In this document: positions 31,170 to 41,468 of the stretch, piece after piece
Position numbering within the stretch: the first letter of the stretch is position 1
How the letters are laid out: each line of letters opens with the position of its first letter
Origin: Zoroaster sp. YZ-2022
Lineage: Eukaryota > Echinodermata > Asteroidea > Forcipulatida > Zoroasteridae
Length of the DNA: 64,000 bases
Reading direction: 5' to 3'
Assembly: GCA_029582265.1 (NCBI GenBank)
Contig: CM055830.1
Location: forward strand, 33,335,172-33,399,171
The notes under the pieces: generated by a model
Databases searched by the model: none
What the model saw: only the letters and a program-made list of their open reading frames with translations
Told to the model about the DNA's origin: nothing
Program-made: the position numbers and the translations under genes

Positions 31170-31865
31170 TGCTGTGAGTTACCAGTTAGTTTGCTAAGCG
31201 TTTAACCAAATCTGTAACGGTCGGTTAACCGAAAGTCGGCACCTGACGGCCACACAAAGTAGATCATCTGCAAATAGCACAATGTGTATATTTTCAATCA
31301 AAAAACATTAATAAAGTAGTTCCGGCAATGATTGTTTAACCCTCCTACTGATAGACCATTTGAAACCATTCAAAATTTCCACTTACCAAAATGCCCATTG
31401 GTTTTGTACACACATGGTGATACCATTTGAACAGTGTTGGTAGCAAGCTTTACTACCATTCAAATCCATTCAAATGCATAGAGGGTCCATTGATTCACCA
31501 CTTAGAAGTATCCAAACAAGGTTTTGTATTAGCTGTACTACCATTTGGAAAGATCCAAACAAGGTTTTGTATTAGCTGACCTACCATTCAAAACCATTTG
31601 GGGGAATCGATACTGTACACAGTTATTTCACCATTCAAAACCACAAAAGCGAATGGTTTCAAATGGTGGATCAACTTGTATGAAAAAGGTACCAGAAGTA
31701 GGAGGGTTAATAACCAATGCGGCAAAAAGGAAAGTCTAGAACAACAAAGTGGGTGGAAAATTTGTCCAAGTTTTTATTTATTTATTTGTTTTTTAAGTAT
31801 TGGTTTTGGGTAACTGGTTTGCTAATTTCTTAAAGGTTAGTGCAGTTTCGGTGAGTTAACCTGTT
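31170..31865 (+). repeat. dispersed repeat R, copy interrupted by P3
   Basis: gtcggtagtgctgtgagtta, cgtttaaccaaatctg, cacctgacggccacacaaag on the left and aaagtctagaacaacaaagt, ggttagtgcagtttcggtga on the right match 482-700. This copy lacks the 24-bp array; the P3 element (31341-31706) sits in the middle. Confidence 0.82.
31341..31706 (+). mobile_element. TTAA-flanked element P3, compact copy
   Basis: TTAA (31337-31340), CCCTCCTACT ... AGTAGGAGGG, TTAA (31707-31710). The inside is built of the word accatttgaaaccattcaaa in both orientations, so it folds back. It is related to the array-bearing copy at 23619-24348. Confidence 0.88.
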
Positions 31866-31868
31866 AAC

Positions 31869-32562
31869 CGGAGTGTCATGGCCGAGTGGTCTACTGCATC
31901 GGACTCGGGTTCTGGTGTTGTCAGAATGTGGGTTCGAATCCCGGCCTGGCCGGTCGCAACTCTTCTAATAATAATAATAATAATGTGTGGACTTATATAG
32001 CGCACGTATCCACCAACTGAGTGGTGCTCAAGGCGCATTATATTATTACCCCAGCTTATAAGGCTTATAAGGCTCATAAATCATTCCTGAAACCATCTCA
32101 GCTCCCTGGGGAGTATACAGCTCAATTGCTGCCATTACAGCGCATAGGGCTAATCAACCAACTCTGCCCTCACAGGTACCCATTTAACCCCTGGGTGGAG
32201 AGAAGCAATTATGGTTAAGTGTCTTGCTCAAGGACACAAGTGTCACGGCCGGGATTCGAACCCACATTCTGCTGCTAACACCAGAACTTCAGTCCGGTAA
32301 GCTAGACCGCTCGGCCACGACACTCAACACTCTTCTGTCATTATGCAAGACTCTTAACCATAATTGCTTCGTCCTTCGGATGGGACGTATACTAGATTAT
32401 TAAAGTAATGCATGTAAAAGAACCCAGAGAACACTTATCGTGGAAGAGTAGGGGTTTACCCCGGTGTTTCTGATTCATGCAGCAAGCGCCCTTGTTTCCT
32501 GGGCACCTTTGAAAAACGGTGTTTCACTGAAAGGTCTCCCCAGGTTAAATAAGAAATAAATA
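31869..32562 (+). repeat. SINE C (ttcggatgggacgt type), split by SINE A
   Basis: The tRNA-Leu-like head ggagtgtcatggccgagtgg to gggttcgaatcccggcctgg lies left of the insertion. The body resumes at about 32326 (cattatgcaagactcttaac, cttcgtccttcggatgggac, gtttaccccggtgtttctga) and ends with an aataaataaata tail. The body differs from SINE A after the head. Confidence 0.85.
31965..32325 (-). repeat. SINE A nested in SINE C, minus strand
   Basis: ctaataataataataataat gtgtggacttatatagcgca to gctcggccacgacactc. Similar short flanks (aactctt and aacactctt) may be a damaged target duplication. The gactcaagttc-type anticodon arm is visible on the minus strand with one change. Confidence 0.9.
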
Positions 32563-32992
32563 AATATCTGTCCGAACACTAGTGGTCAGTGGAATCTCAA
32601 TTTTGTATTGGGGATGCTCATCAGACCCTGTGAAACTCCAAAAATAACTGAGATGTGAAGAATTCCTTTGGGATTTAGTATCAGGTTTTTTGTACATAGA
32701 CCCTCTTTCCAACCATGATGATTTAATTTCATGAAGAATTTACTGTTACCCTTTTCATCAATTGTGTCCAAGCAGAGCTCATGCTTACCCCGTAATGTAA
32801 TCATCTTCACCCGCACGCACACACAATATGGCACACAAACGCTTGAACTGTTCCCTTTTCCTGTTACCATGGCAACCATCTTATCTTTGATCAGCCGGCC
32901 ATGATCACGGCACCAGAGATGGGTGGAGATTGACTGGCGGAGATACCGGGGCTTGTAATAACATCACTGGTTGCTTACCTTGCCCTTGCATA

Positions 32993-33438
32993 TGACATAA
33001 AACACAATAAAGGGGGCCACTTTGCTACCGTCACATTAGCAGTTTTTCTAATGGTTGTAATTTTTTTTTAATATCTGAAACCACCCAAAAAGAATTTCAA
33101 CATTTGAATAGACATGCATGCTTATCCTAAAGATAATTTGAGTTGATTATTACTATTATTTTTTTAATTACCCTAAAATTTCCATCAACAAATGGACGGA
33201 AAAGTGAGGTAACTTTTTCCGTCCAAATCTTTTGGAAATTTGAGGGTAAAAAAATAAAGAAAGAAATAAAAAAATAAAATAAATCAACTCAAATTAGTTT
33301 TAGTATAAGCCTGCATGTCCATTCACATGTTGAAACACTTTTTGGTCGGTTTCAGGTACTTAAAAATAAATAACAACCATTGGAAAAACTGCTAACGTGA
33401 CGGATGCAAAGTGGCCCCCTTTATTGTGTTTTATGTCA
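32993..33438 (-). mobile_element. foldback MITE M, copy 4
   Basis: Same orientation as 29498-29945 with TA-flanked TGACATAAAACACAAT termini. Confidence 0.9.
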
Positions 33439-33756
33439 TATACATGTTGTTACCTAGTCTCACGGGACTGTAGTGTTGATACATACATGTACATGGACAG
33501 GTTAATCCTTCTCATGGACTCATTACCTTACAGTTCTGATAAGCGTGAAAAGCTAATTCATCCGGGTTACAGGGGTGTTGACTCTCAGGGGGATGAGTCC
33601 CACTTATGTTATAAATGTATTTAGGTCCCCTACTTTTTTTTAAATTTTTTTATTTATTTTTTTTTGTTTTGCTAATTTAAAAAAATAAAAACTGTAGACA
33701 GACTACAAATAATGTACATAGACAAAACACTAGAATGAGGCAAAGGAGCATAATGC

Positions 33757-33815
33757 CCCCCAAAAAACCTCCAGTTTCTGGTCATAAGTCAGCTTCAAAA
33801 TCGGTGCGGTGATGT
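33757..33815 (+). mobile_element. MITE V end fragment
   Basis: cccaaaaaacctccagttt, ctggtcataagtcagcttca, aaatcggtgcggtgat. Only one terminus is present. The remainder of 33439-33917 shows no gene. Confidence 0.65.
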
Positions 33816-33917
33816 GTTGGAGTGTTACAAATGGTTAACCTTGGTGTTCATTTTCACATAGTATGAACGCCAATGTTGTGACATTGACACTCCCGGGTTT
33901 GGCTGTGTATCATTTAA

Positions 33918-34347
33918 GCTTGAGGGATAACACGATAATATCGAATATCGCGATACCTTTTATTATTGGATTACGATATCGAGAACCTTTTTAAGTTATC
34001 GAGATATCGGCAAATCGCGATTTAAAAAAAAAATCGCCATTTTGAGTCAATTCAGAAATTCCATGGAAACAAAATTAGGACATGAAGGATTTGAGGCACA
34101 GGGAGGACAGTTTTTTCAGCTTTTGGAAGTGGGAAACAAAAGCAAACTACATGTACTTAAGAAGTACATACACACTACACAAAAGAATTTGGGATTTATT
34201 GTGACGCTTGTAGAGGGGTACATACCTGTGGTTATCGGCTCTAAAGCAATCATGCATGAATGAAAAAAATAATCGCGATACCATCGAAAATCGCGATATA
34301 TGTTTGCCGATATGTCGTGGATGAAAAAAAATCGATATCGCCCGAGC
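33918..34347. mobile_element. ATCG/CGAT-rich foldback MITE, copy 2
   Basis: Closely matches 26025-26458 (gataatatcgaatatcgcga, ccatggaaacaaaattagga, gtggttatcggctctaaagc). Confidence 0.83.
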
Positions 34348-34520
34348 TTAGTACAATGCTCTTATTTTTTGTGTTGTGTATTATGTAATTCATTTTATTT
34401 AAATGCTAATTATTATTATTATTATATTGTATACAAAACAGAGAAAAATCAGTCATTTGTATAAAATGTTTATGAATATTAGTTTTCTGGTAAATATTGG
34501 CAGAGTGAGTGATGTCTTAA

Positions 34521-34603
34521 CCCTAACTCCCTAGGCATTGTACTATAACAATAAAAATCCTTCAAAATCCTCCAACTGGCTTTGTTATCTAGGGAGATAG
34601 GGT
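34521..34603 (+). mobile_element. 83-bp TTAA-flanked mini-MITE P6 (empty of SINE)
   Basis: TTAA (34517-34520), CCCTAACTCCCTAGGCATTG ... ctagggagataggg, TTAA (34604-34607). The second copy at 49078-49420 is interrupted by a SINE. Confidence 0.85.
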
Positions 34604-34691
34604 TTAATGGAGATTGTTCCAGTATGTGTAACACCATATTGAATTGGACAACACATACTTCACCACTAGTACTCGCCAAGCATATGTTTAA

Positions 34692-34740
34692 CCCTCGTCA
34701 GTATCGACGAGGCAAGACAAAATTATGAGAGCAACGAGGG
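34692..34740. mobile_element. 49-bp TTAA-flanked mini-element P10
   Basis: TTAA, CCCTCGT ... ACGAGGG, TTAA (34688-34691 and 34741-34744). It is one of the shortest such units possible and lies about 110 bp before the acceptor of the exon at 34852. Only seven terminal bases are inverted. Confidence 0.65.
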
Positions 34741-34851
34741 TTAAATGTGGTTGCCAACCTGATGCAGACGATGATTAATGTTTGTTTTAAAAATCCTAAG
34801 CAACGGTTAAATTCAACTCTTCCTATGTTTTTTCTTCCCCATCTCGTGCAG

Positions 34852-34973
34852 GAGAGACTGCTTCTGTCTGTGTTGCCACGGCATGTTGCCATGGAGATGA
34901 AAGCGGACATTGCCAGCAAGCGGGAGGATATTCAGTTTCACAAGATTTACATCCAGAGACATAATAACGTCAG
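34852..34973 (+). CDS. ADCY5/6: adenylyl cyclase exon: pre-catalytic linker into C1a
   Basis: This 122 bp exon (40 codons plus two bases) follows a pyrimidine tract and gtgcag and ends at AG|gtatgg. It encodes [19 protein letters not shown], then a short variable stretch and [11 protein letters not shown]. This is the highly conserved segment just before the first catalytic strand of membrane adenylyl cyclases. It joins in frame to the 50-residue exon at 20184 and, through a split serine codon (AG|C), to the exon at 36555. The frame continues past the donor for about 20 codons, but that is intron read-through. A 49 bp TTAA-flanked mini-element sits about 110 bp upstream of this acceptor. The intron before it is about 14.5 kb. 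Confidence 0.95.
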
Positions 34974-35227
34974 GTATGGGGAGCTCTTCATGTCTGTAGG
35001 CTCATCCCCCCCCATTTCCGGAACAAATTGTCAATAATAATTCTCTCTTGTAGCCTGTACAACCAACCATATAACTTATTCACTATACGATATTGATTGA
35101 CAAATCATTATTCATAACACGTAATGCACATACATGTACTCCAATGTTTATTTTTGTGTTATTTGATTAAATGAGATTTAATAGTCTCTGTAAAAGGAAA
35201 ACAGTAATTAATAGCTTTACATTTCCA

Positions 35228-35545
35228 AACTAGCAGGTTCTTTCTCAAAGGCAAAATCAGAATCTGCTAGGTTCAAAACGTAAGGCCATTAACTTCTGTT
35301 TTGCATTTATACTAGAATTAGAATTAAGAATTAGAAGAATTAGAATTAAAAATCTTTATTCATCCTCAAGGGAAATTTTACACTCGCACATAGAATAGCT
35401 ATACAATTAAAGATTACATCAATACATGTACATGTACATACAACAAATAATATACATTGAAGATAATCACAATACATACATACTACAGGTCCTTCAGGTT
35501 GGTAAGCAGTTTGCAAATAGCTATTTCTCTATTTATCTGTGTTTA
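35228..35545 (+). repeat. dispersed repeat S, split by a LINE tail
   Basis: caggttctttctcaaaggca, ttcaaaacgtaaggccatta on the left and caggtccttcaggttggtaa, gcagtttgcaaatagct on the right match 1676-1835. The 165 bp insertion at 35315-35479 interrupts ATACTACAGG. Confidence 0.8.
35315..35479 (-). mobile_element. truncated LINE 3' end with ATACTA target duplication
   Basis: On the minus strand the insertion ends aataaagatttttaattcta followed by an aattc/ttaattc tail. The inner word tttattcatcctcaaggga resembles LINE 3' ends seen in many animals. ATACTA flanks it (35309-35314, 35480-35485), and the copy at 1760 shows the empty site (ttatactacagg). The clade is not determined. Confidence 0.72.
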
Positions 35546-36554
35546 TTAAACTATCCCCTGTGTTTGGGCCGATTTGACGGTAATAAATTTAACCGTTGAA
35601 TTGCTATTCTCTGGGGTTAAGGAAGTTGCAAGCTTTCATTTTGAGACATTGAATGAAAAAATCCGTCAAGGATTAGTACCAATAAAATAAATACTCAAAT
35701 TAATCAAATACTGGCCCATTGTTTTAATCCTCAGCTTGCACAAGGGCATGTGCAGTCTTCCGATTGGCCAACACGGCTGTCAGTTAGAATCAAGCGCATT
35801 TTAAATATCACTTTTATTTTTCATTCGTTCTGGTTTTATTATCAAAACTCATTGCAGTACATATTTTAAATACTGAATTGCGAGTCGATTTACAATTTAC
35901 AAGTAAAAAAGTATACTGATGATAAAAAACTACTGTACGTACACATTAAAATTACTAAAAAACATTTTAGGCTAAATAACTAAACTGGAACAATAAAATT
36001 ACACTGGTTTAAAAAAAAACAGTTGAAAGTTACAGGTAATACATTTAAAAATGTAGAATTAAAATTACAATTGCATCAACCCTATGGGATAGTGTTTCAC
36101 AATGTACTGCACAGTATGCATTATGCAAAGTATGCACCAACCACATCACAAAACACAGCAAAAGAAAACAACATTGTCTCAGGAAAGCCATAAACCTATA
36201 AGCTATAAAATGGGCACACCGTTGTCAGTATATTAAGATTTAGTTTTGATTTTATACAGTTTCCGACATGTGATTTTCATAATTTGTTTTTGTTCGTTTA
36301 ATAACAATATTATCTTTCAAAATATTTTTCCAGAATCATTAAATCAACGTGTCCATGAACAAAAGATTGGCACAAATGGCTGCGCTTGTAAACCCTCTCC
36401 CCTACACAATATTTTCATTAGCAGTAAAAAAAATCAGTTTGAAAAAAAAAAGTTTATTTCAGAGACAAGCATTATTTTAATTTCTATAGACTTGTGTATT
36501 AAAAAATGATGGTTGCTCTGTGATAATTTTTTTGTCTTCCTTCATTTTTCTCAG
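35546..36554. other. short intron before the FADIEGF exon
   Basis: Very AT-rich, with no transposon family recognised, unlike the two long introns. A pyrimidine tract precedes the acceptor at 36554. The open frame at 36246-36509 is low complexity and not credible as an exon. Confidence 0.5.
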
Positions 36555-36666
36555 CATCCTGTTTGCAGACATTGAGGGCTTCACTAAGCTCTCGTCGCAA
36601 TGCACAGCCCAGGAACTGGTCAAGATCCTCAACGAGCTGTTCGCCCGCTTCGATAAACTCGCGCAG
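36555..36666 (+). CDS. ADCY5/6: adenylyl cyclase exon: first metal-binding motif of C1a
   Basis: This 112 bp exon lies between tttctcag and the donor gtaagg. Its first base completes the split serine. It then encodes 37 residues starting [20 protein letters not shown] and ending [12 protein letters not shown]. The aspartate in FADIEGF is the first of two conserved aspartates that bind the catalytic Mg2+ ions in class III cyclases. The residues after it form helix 1 and the [17 protein letters not shown] signature. The glutamate in ADIEGFT is typical of ADCY5/6, whereas other classes usually have ADIVGFT or ADICGFT. This supports the subtype call but does not prove it. The intron on its left is only 1.6 kb, the shortest in the window. 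Confidence 0.96.
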
Positions 36667-37535
36667 GTAAGGCAAACAATGTTACATTACTCCAGGCAAT
36701 TCTGTAAAAACTGGGTCGCTCCAAAAAAATCAAAATGGAACCAGCGTGCCTTTTGCCATCGGGAAAGCTATAAAAAAAAAAGGTAGTGAGTTGAATGCCT
36801 CGTAGACTCGAAGATGCTTGTATGTATAGCATTAAGTGCTGTGAGCACTAGGTGGATATGTGCATTTACTAAGTACCAGTGGCATAAATCCATGTCAAAA
36901 ACTAGGGGATGATATTGAGATTTGTGTACTTAATATACAACGAAGTACTGTAGTGCATAACCAGTTATTTTATTTCTCTCTACAACAATTCTAGAAAGCA
37001 CACAGAAAATACATCAAAAATTTAAAATCATTAAAATTAATAAATATGGAGATGGCAAGACTGACGAGGCATTTTTTTATTCCTATAACCAAAAGGTTCA
37101 GTGTTCCAATGAAAATGTATAATAAATAAATATAGAAATATGAATTAAACTCTAAACACATTCAAATGCCGTGTTCAAACGCTGTGTCCATGAACATCTC
37201 CTGGCTACTACAAGACTAGCAATGTGACCTTTTGTAGTCTATCCTGAGCCGCAGTGAACCATTGGATTGGCCCACTAGCTCTATACCCTAGTTTGGCTAT
37301 TGTTCACCTATGCTTTTATATAAAAATAAAAATAAAAAATAAAAAAATGAATGAGCAGCATTCGTTTAAAAAACATTGCAAGGCTACCACAACCAACCAG
37401 AGACATCACCAGTACTGCAGTAATCCTCCGCATTATTGGAAATCATAATCAGAATCCCACGGCTATAGTAAAGATGACACCCAAATGGACAAAAAAACAC
37501 CAAAAAATAAATATTCAAACAGGTAAAACTTGTAG
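36667..37535. other. intron without recognised feature
   Basis: AT-rich, A-rich stretches near 37320-37350. No gene or shared repeat seen. Confidence 0.4.
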
Positions 37536-37559
37536 CTTTGCATGGTGAGGAGGATAAGT

Positions 37560-37935
37560 AAGACTAATTGCGGTGACACCATGTGAGATTCTCTATTAAC
37601 TCTCCTATAGGTTTAACACTCAAAGACACTCAGTGCACTCAAATACATGCAAGCACATGTGGTTGTGATAGGAGGTCAAACCCAAAGACACTCAAAATAC
37701 TCCCAACCCATTGACTGTGCAGTGCACCCAAGGAGGTCAAACCAAAACCAAGTACATACACAGCTCTGTGTGACACTGTGGTTTGACCTATTGGCAATGC
37801 AACCAAAAATACTCAAGTGAGTGTCTGTGGGTGCCGTGCTGACTGGGCCAAATTTCAGCCTGGGCATAGGAGGGTTAAGTAATAATTAGTTCTGAAAAGA
37901 ACTGGAGGTACAACTCGACGTTTCAATATTCAAAC
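37560..37935 (-). repeat. repeat H fragment, minus strand, split by element P3
   Basis: gcggtgacaccatgtgagat left of the insertion and tagttctgaaaagaactgga, ggtacaactcgacgtttcaa right of it are the inverse of the H leader at 19045-19125. Confidence 0.75.
37600..37874 (-). mobile_element. TTAA-flanked element P3-like, 275 bp
   Basis: TTAA (37596-37599), CTCTCCTATAGG ... GCATAGGAGGG, TTAA (37875-37878). The interior repeats caaagacactca and gaggtcaaac. It is related to P3 by its termini only. Confidence 0.82.
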
Positions 37936-37977
37936 AAATCCCCCTTTTTTTAGCTTGTTTTTCACAAATTATTCACT

Positions 37978-38272
37978 TCAGTCCTGTGATTTCTCAGGAT
38001 TTTTCCTCATTTCAGGATTTATTTTACAAATCTCCCTTTTGCCCCAAATTTTCTTGAAAGAAGGGAAGTTGGAAAGAGAGAAGTATTGTACTATGCACAA
38101 ACCTCTAGTTTCCTATTTGTGGGGATGTGGAGAGTCGGTAAATCCTCCAAAATTAAACATCCAGGAGGTTCAGGGGGCTTTGTGTCCTGTAGACCAAAGG
38201 GAGGCCCAGGCCCGCTACCCATTTTTCAGGATTTGTTTTACTTTTGTCAAATCACACCCCTATCACTTATTT
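37978..38272 (+). mobile_element. hAT-like repeat W, full copy with short duplication
   Basis: It starts CAGTCCTGTGATTTCTCAGG and ends caaatcacacccct. The ends are inverted with a few mismatches. TCACTT lies on both sides. The core is ctagtttcctatttgtgggg, atccaggaggttcagggggc, cccaggcccgctacccattt. Confidence 0.8.
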
Positions 38273-38389
38273 TTATTTTTGTTACAGCATAATTTGTTTT
38301 GTTTTGGGGGGGGGGATGATTCTATGGGCTATTATAAGCTTTTATACATCAAGTAAGGCTAAATATTTACCATTTGATTATTTGAAGAT

Positions 38390-38900
38390 GATAAGAGCAT
38401 ACTTTTCAGAACTACTCAAAACAGAATTTTTCACATGGTGTCACCGCAAACAGTCTTTACTCATCATTTTCACCATGCAAAGCTACAGATCTTACTACAT
38501 GGTGTCACCGCAAACAGTCTTTACTTATCCTTTTCACCATGCAAAGCTACAGATCTTACTACATGGTGTCACCGCAAACAGTCTTTACTCATCCTTTTCA
38601 CCATGCAAAGCTACAGATCTTACTACATGGTGTCACCGCAAACAGTCTTTACTCATCCTTTTCACTGTGCAAAGCTACAGATCTTACTACATGGTGTCAC
38701 CGCAAACAGTCTTTACTTATCCTTTTCACCTTGCAAAGCTACAGATCTTACTACATGGTGTCACCGCAAACAGTCTTTACTCATCCTTTTCACCATGCAA
38801 AGCTACAGATCTTACTACATGGTGTCACCGCAAACAGTCTTTACTTATCCTTTTCACCGTGCAAAGCTACAAGTCTTACTACATGGTGTCACCGCAAACT
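38390..38900 (+). repeat. repeat family H with 64-bp minisatellite, array 2
   Basis: The leader cttttcagaactactcaaaa is followed by about seven copies of the same 64 bp unit as at 19120-19870 (ctttactcatccttttcacc, atgcaaagctacagatctta). Units within this array resemble each other more than those of array 1 (cagatc here, caaatc there), so each array has been homogenised separately. Confidence 0.9.
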
Positions 38901-39134
38901 TATGTACACGTATTACCAATTTTATGCTTGATCTTTACAAGAACAAAAAAAATTGTGCGATCTATAAAAAAGAGACATCAGATTACCTACGTCAGCTGTA
39001 ATGTTTCATCATTCTCACTCTGTCTCCCCAGGGCAAGTTTGGGTTTCACGCTCCCATGATTTCTATCTCGGGCAAACTTAATTTCACATTACCTTTTGGT
39101 TATGTTTGAATGACATTCTGTACCTGATGCTTAA

Positions 39135-39345
39135 AGGGACAAGTTTCGTCACGATCAGAGCAGACTTTCAACAGGGCATGGAATCGGTGTCCTAGCTTGA
39201 TGAACACTGTGACTGAAAATTACTGGCTCATTTATGCAACAGCAATGGTAGTATGACCTTATGTGGGTTTTATTTTCAGTCACCGAGTAAATCTAAAACT
39301 AGCACTCCGATTCCATGCCCTGTTGATTGTGACAATATTGTCCCT
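39135..39345 (-). mobile_element. MITE P7, full copy
   Basis: AGGGACAAGTTTCGTCACGA to gtgacaatattgtccct, flanked by TTAA (39131-39134 and 39346-39349). Confidence 0.9.
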
Positions 39346-39488
39346 TTAAAGCCATACTCGTTCAATAAAATGTCTGTAAATAATAATAATAATAATAATA
39401 ACTGGATTTATAGAGGGCCAAATTGCCAAAGGATACAAGGCGCTTTTACATTATTATCCTTGGTCATTGGGCTAATATCAATCCTTAA

Positions 39489-39742
39489 CCAGTTCGCGTC
39501 GGGAATAAAAAAGTTTTTCTGGGCCCCTGTGCGGGTTTCTTTTCCCCACACAAACACGTTAATGGAAGCTTCCACAGCACGTGGCCACGTCTACCGAGCA
39601 TGTCACTGTACATTCGGCTTGCTGCCACGTCAACCGAGCATGCATACAAATATATCGGAGTTTCCTATGGCGTGTTTAGACGCTCTCCGATCCGTGGTGC
39701 AAAAAAAAATTGCGTGTATACACGGCCTCCGACGCGAACTGG
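39489..39742. mobile_element. piggyBac-like MITE P2 with TTAA duplication
   Basis: A 254 bp element starts CCAGTTCGCGTCGG and ends CCGACGCGAACTGG. TTAA flanks it at 39485-39488 and 39743-39746. It is less AT-rich than its surroundings. The two sides rejoin as one continuous SINE body. Confidence 0.9.
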
Positions 39743-39902
39743 TTAAACTTTCTCAGCTCCTTGGGGAGTATACAGCCCTGAGCTACCGTAGCGCATCGGA
39801 AGCTTTTTCAACCACAATATCAACCTCTACCCTCACATGTACTCATTTATACTCCTGGGTGAAGAGAGGCACTGTACAGTGAAGTGTCTTGCTCAAGGAC
39901 AC

Positions 39903-40263
39903 AATAATAATAATAATAATAATAATAATGTGTGGACTTATATAGCGCACGTATCCACCAACTGAGTGGTGCTCAAGGCGCATTATATTATTACCCCTGC
40001 TCATGAGGCTCATAAGGCTCATAAATCATTCCTGAAACCATCTCAGCTCCCTGGGGAGTATACAGCTCAATTGCTGCCATTACAGCGCATATAGGGCTAA
40101 TCAACCAACTCTGCCCTCACAGGTACCCATTTAACCCCTGGGTGGAGAGAAGCAATTATGGTTAAGTGTCTTGCTCAAGGACACAAGTGTCACGGCCGGG
40201 ATTCGAACCCACATTCTGCTGCTAACACCAGAACTTGAGTCTGGTAAGCTAGACCGCTCGGCC
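39903..40263 (-). repeat. SINE A, younger copy, minus strand
   Basis: (AAT)n tail, gtgtggacttatatagcgca, to gctagaccgctcggcca; the last nine bases of the usual head (cgacactcc) are missing at the right junction. Confidence 0.87.
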
Positions 40264-40429
40264 AGGATTCGAACCCACATTCTGATGCGCTAGACCGCTC
40301 GGCCACGGCACTCCTAATGCATTCATGCTTGATAATTATATGAATCAAGATGTATACAGACATCCTGTGCAAGTGTCAGCTTATTTCATTGTTTTGTTAA
40401 AGAGAGAATAGTGAAAATGCATTCAGCAG

Positions 40430-40832
40430 GCCTCTGATTTCTCAGGATTTTTCTTGATTTCAGGACTTTTTACAAATCTCCCTTTGCCTCAAATTTTTTT
40501 ATTTTTTATTTTTTTTTGCCCAAGAGAACAAGAAGCATGAGGGATGCCCAAGTAAAAGTTCATATATTCTGAGCAGGTGACAGATTAGTCAAACGATGAC
40601 GAACATCAGATTTTTCATGAAAGAAAAGAAGTAGCCATCAAGGAAAGAAAGAAGTAGCCTGTATTGTGTCCAAACCTCTAGTTTCTTGTTTGTGGGGATG
40701 TAGAGAGTCTGTAAATCCTCCAAAATTAAACATCCAGGAGGTTCAGGGGGCTTTGTCATCTAGACCAAAGGGAGACCCAGGCCCGCTACCCATTTTTCAG
40801 GATTTGTTTACTTTTGTAAAATCACATCCATG
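40430..40832 (+). mobile_element. hAT-like repeat W, full copy
   Basis: caggcctctgatttctcagg to tgtaaaatcacatcc. It contains an insertion-like stretch (40510-40625) and a single duplicated gaaagaagtagc unit, the motif that expands into the 62.3 kb array. Confidence 0.82.
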
Positions 40833-41251
40833 ATTGTTCATATTTCTTGGAAGTTCTGTCTTCGGATGACAGAAATTCATTTTGGAAACTGTCAAATAAT
40901 TTGACTGAAACAATAGCACTTGAGACATTTCACGTGATGTTTGATACTATCATCAGCCTTAGACCAGGCAAATAACCAGTAAGGACTTTAATATATTTAT
41001 TTAGGCTTTAAGATATTTGTTTGATCTGTTTTATGCATCAAGAATGACGTGATTGAAAGGTAGTCTGGGCTGTGATTATTAGTTTATTTTTTAATAAGCT
41101 GTCTGAGCATGTAATCCACAGATCCTTTCGCTGTATTAAATTATGACGATATACAAATAAAACGGGGCATTAAGGTTGATGTGTGCTGAAAGGCTCCGAG
41201 GCACAGCTCGGTTGTGTGGTGCATCATCAAGCCAATAGGGGATAATGTTAA

Positions 41252-41464
41252 AGGGACCGTATCATCACGATCAGAGCAGAATTTCAACAGGGCATGGAAT
41301 CGGTGTCCTAGTTTAAGATGAACAGTTACTGAAAATTACTGGCTCATTTATACAGCAGTAATGGTAATATGACCTTATCGTGTGGGTATTATTTTCAGGC
41401 ACTAAGTTAATCTAAAACTGGCACTTTAATTCCATGCCCTGTTGACCGTGATGATATTGTCCCA
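41252..41464 (-). mobile_element. MITE P7, full copy
   Basis: AGGGACCGTATCATCACGAT to gtgatgatattgtccca, flanked by TTAA (41248-41251 and 41465-41468). Confidence 0.9.
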
Positions 41465-41468
41465 TTAA

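Larger units (their letters stand above)
39380..40313 (-). repeat. old SINE, minus strand, interrupted by P2 and by a younger SINE
   Basis: The tail side is aataataataataataataa ctggatttatagagggccaa. The body resumes after P2 at ctttctcagctccttgggga and runs to gtcttgctcaaggacacaa (39902). A younger SINE follows. The head-like piece ggattcgaacccacattctg atgcgctagaccgctcggcc at 40264-40313 closes it. Whether the second junction is a nested insertion or recombination between two SINEs is open. Confidence 0.75.

Noticed and set aside
34974..35037. Extension of the cyclase reading frame past the exon at 34852
   Set aside because: The AG|gtatgg donor and exact continuation of the conserved protein at 36555 show that this is intron read-through.
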